Part shown: in pieces, positions 5,671 to 6,713 of the stretch
Numbering within the stretch: the stretch's first letter is position 1
Layout: each line of letters begins with the position of its first letter
NCBI GenBank assembly: GCA_029865665.1
Contig: JARXAV010000046.1
Coordinates: 1-6,713 of the forward strand
DNA: 6,713 nt
Direction: 5' to 3'
Origin: Flectobacillus sp.
GTDB lineage: Bacteria > Bacteroidota > Bacteroidia > Cytophagales > Spirosomataceae
Position numbers and translations under genes: made by a program
The notes under the pieces: model-generated
What the model was told of the DNA's origin: nothing
Databases searched by the model: none
What the model saw: only the letters and a program-made list of their open reading frames with translations

Positions 5671-6680
5671 CTTTTCACAGTTCTTCGGATATGCTTAAAA
5701 ACGAAACACAATCTAAAAAGCACTTTCTTATTGTTGGTGCAGGACTTTCAGGACTTTCTTTGGCATCTGTTCTTTTGGAACAGGGGCAAGAAGTTACAAT
5801 ACTAGATAAATCACGAGGACTTGGTGGACGTATGGCTACCCGCAGGACGCTTGGAGGAGGAGTAATTGACCACGGGGCGCAGTATTTTTCAGCGAAGTCG
5901 CCCGTTTTTAAAGATTTTCTGGCAAATATGAAAAATGAGGGTGTTGTCACAAAATGGACGCTGGCTCAACGGAAATACCCTCGTTTTATAGGAACAGATG
6001 GCATGAAGTGCATTGCTCAGAAAATGGCCGAAAATATGCCTGTACATACGGCTCAAAAGGTAGTTCGGATAGAGGGTAGAACGGTGCTAACACAAACGGA
6101 GGATCGTTTTACTTTTGATGAACTTATTCTTACGATTCCTGTTCCTCAAGCCCTTGAGTTATTGAAGGAGAGTCAAATATTTTTAGAAGAGGAAGAACTA
6201 CAGGCGCTAACTAAAATTGAATATGACCCTTGTTTAGCGGTGTTGGCTGTTTTAAGTAAGCCGACTTCCATCCCGACGGGTGGAATCATGCTGACGGATT
6301 CGCCTGTGGCATGGTTAGCCGATAATTTTCAGAAAGGAATTACCACAGAACCAACTCTTACGCTTCATGCTTCGGGAGATTTTAGTCGGACTCATTTAGA
6401 AACAGTGGATTTGGAAGAGGTTGGTAAACAGTTGCTTGACTCCGTTGGAACATGGGTTGAACCAAGTAATGTACTTTCTTTTCAGGTACATCGCTGGCGA
6501 TACAGTTTAGCACGCCAGCGATACCCAAAACCGTTTATGTCTCTAGCTAATGGGTTTATCCATTTGGCAGGAGATGCCTTCGGTAGTGGAAATGGTAATG
6601 TAGAAGGAGCGTTCTTGTCGGGCTATGACTTAGGAAATCATCTCTGCGACCTTTCTCCCCGTCATCATAGCAGCGTTTAG
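5667..6680 (+). CDS. Renalase-like FAD-dependent oxidoreductase (amine oxidase fold)
   Basis: This 337-residue flavoprotein resembles bacterial renalase-type proteins. Characterised bacterial renalases oxidise wrongly reduced forms of NAD(P)H and pass the electrons to O2, making H2O2. The N-terminal FAD-binding fold shows IVGAGLSGLS (22-31), with G24, G26 and G29, an acidic residue at the end of strand 2 (D47), then GLGGRMATRR (51-60) and DHGAQYFSA (68-76). The C-terminus has HRWRYS (275-280) and GDAFGSGNGNVEGAFLSG (302-319), the flavin-contacting end typical of the family. No signal peptide or membrane segment is seen, so it should be cytoplasmic. The frame is open upstream to a TTG at 5616, but the first in-frame ATG is at 5667, preceded by A-rich sequence; an ATG at 5691 would give 329 residues. 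The true substrate is not shown by the sequence. Most family members are annotated only as NAD(P)/FAD-dependent oxidoreductase. Confidence 0.85.
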   Translation: MTFHSSSDMLKNETQSKKHFLIVGAGLSGLSLASVLLEQGQEVTILDKSRGLGGRMATRRTLGGGVIDHGAQYFSAKSPVFKDFLANMKNEGVVTKWTLAQRKYPRFIGTDGMKCIAQKMAENMPVHTAQKVVRIEGRTVLTQTEDRFTFDELILTIPVPQALELLKESQIFLEEEELQALTKIEYDPCLAVLAVLSKPTSIPTGGIMLTDSPVAWLADNFQKGITTEPTLTLHASGDFSRTHLETVDLEEVGKQLLDSVGTWVEPSNVLSFQVHRWRYSLARQRYPKPFMSLANGFIHLAGDAFGSGNGNVEGAFLSGYDLGNHLCDLSPRHHSSV

Positions 6681-6713
6681 GGACGGATATGCTGTGTAGT
6701 CACCACAACGATA

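Noticed and set aside
6681..6713. Sequence after the FAD oxidoreductase stop
   Set aside because: Only 33 bases remain, with no hairpin, start codon context or other signal that can be supported.

Overview
This window most likely comes from a chromosome of the phylum Bacteroidota, probably Cytophagales. The call rests on moderately AT-rich DNA (about 40% GC by eye), no clear Shine-Dalgarno sites at the starts, several matches to the Bacteroidota promoter (TTTG or TTG, about 18-20 bases, then TAnnTTTG), a multi-repeat DUF349 protein, and a lipoprotein member of the vanadium haloperoxidase/PAP2 superfamily. No genus can be named from the sequence alone. There are no tRNA, rRNA, CRISPR, phage or transposase genes.

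Layout: positions 1-304 are non-coding. They hold three closely spaced 20-base imperfect palindromes (47-124) and a perfect two-way terminator hairpin (133-170). Three genes then lie on the minus strand: a 679-residue DUF349 repeat protein (305-2344), an RsmF-like 16S rRNA m5C methyltransferase (2607-3998), and a vanadium haloperoxidase-like lipoprotein (4171-5493). On the plus strand, a renalase-like FAD oxidoreductase (5667-6680) is transcribed divergently from the haloperoxidase-like gene.

The three minus-strand genes look like separate transcription units rather than one operon. Gaps of 172 and 262 bases separate them. A strong terminator lies after the haloperoxidase-like gene, and a weaker hairpin lies after the methyltransferase gene. 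The predicted methyltransferase promoter sits upstream of the strong terminator, so its RNA would begin with that hairpin. In the divergent gap (5494-5666) the two predicted promoters overlap, which could couple the haloperoxidase-like and FAD oxidoreductase genes.

The coding content is mostly ordinary core or near-core Bacteroidota genes, and I see no clear new multi-gene system. The points most worth checking are the palindrome cluster at the left end, the nested promoter and terminator before the methyltransferase, the shared promoter region with a short lysine-rich upstream frame, and the apparently complete vanadate site in the lipoprotein.
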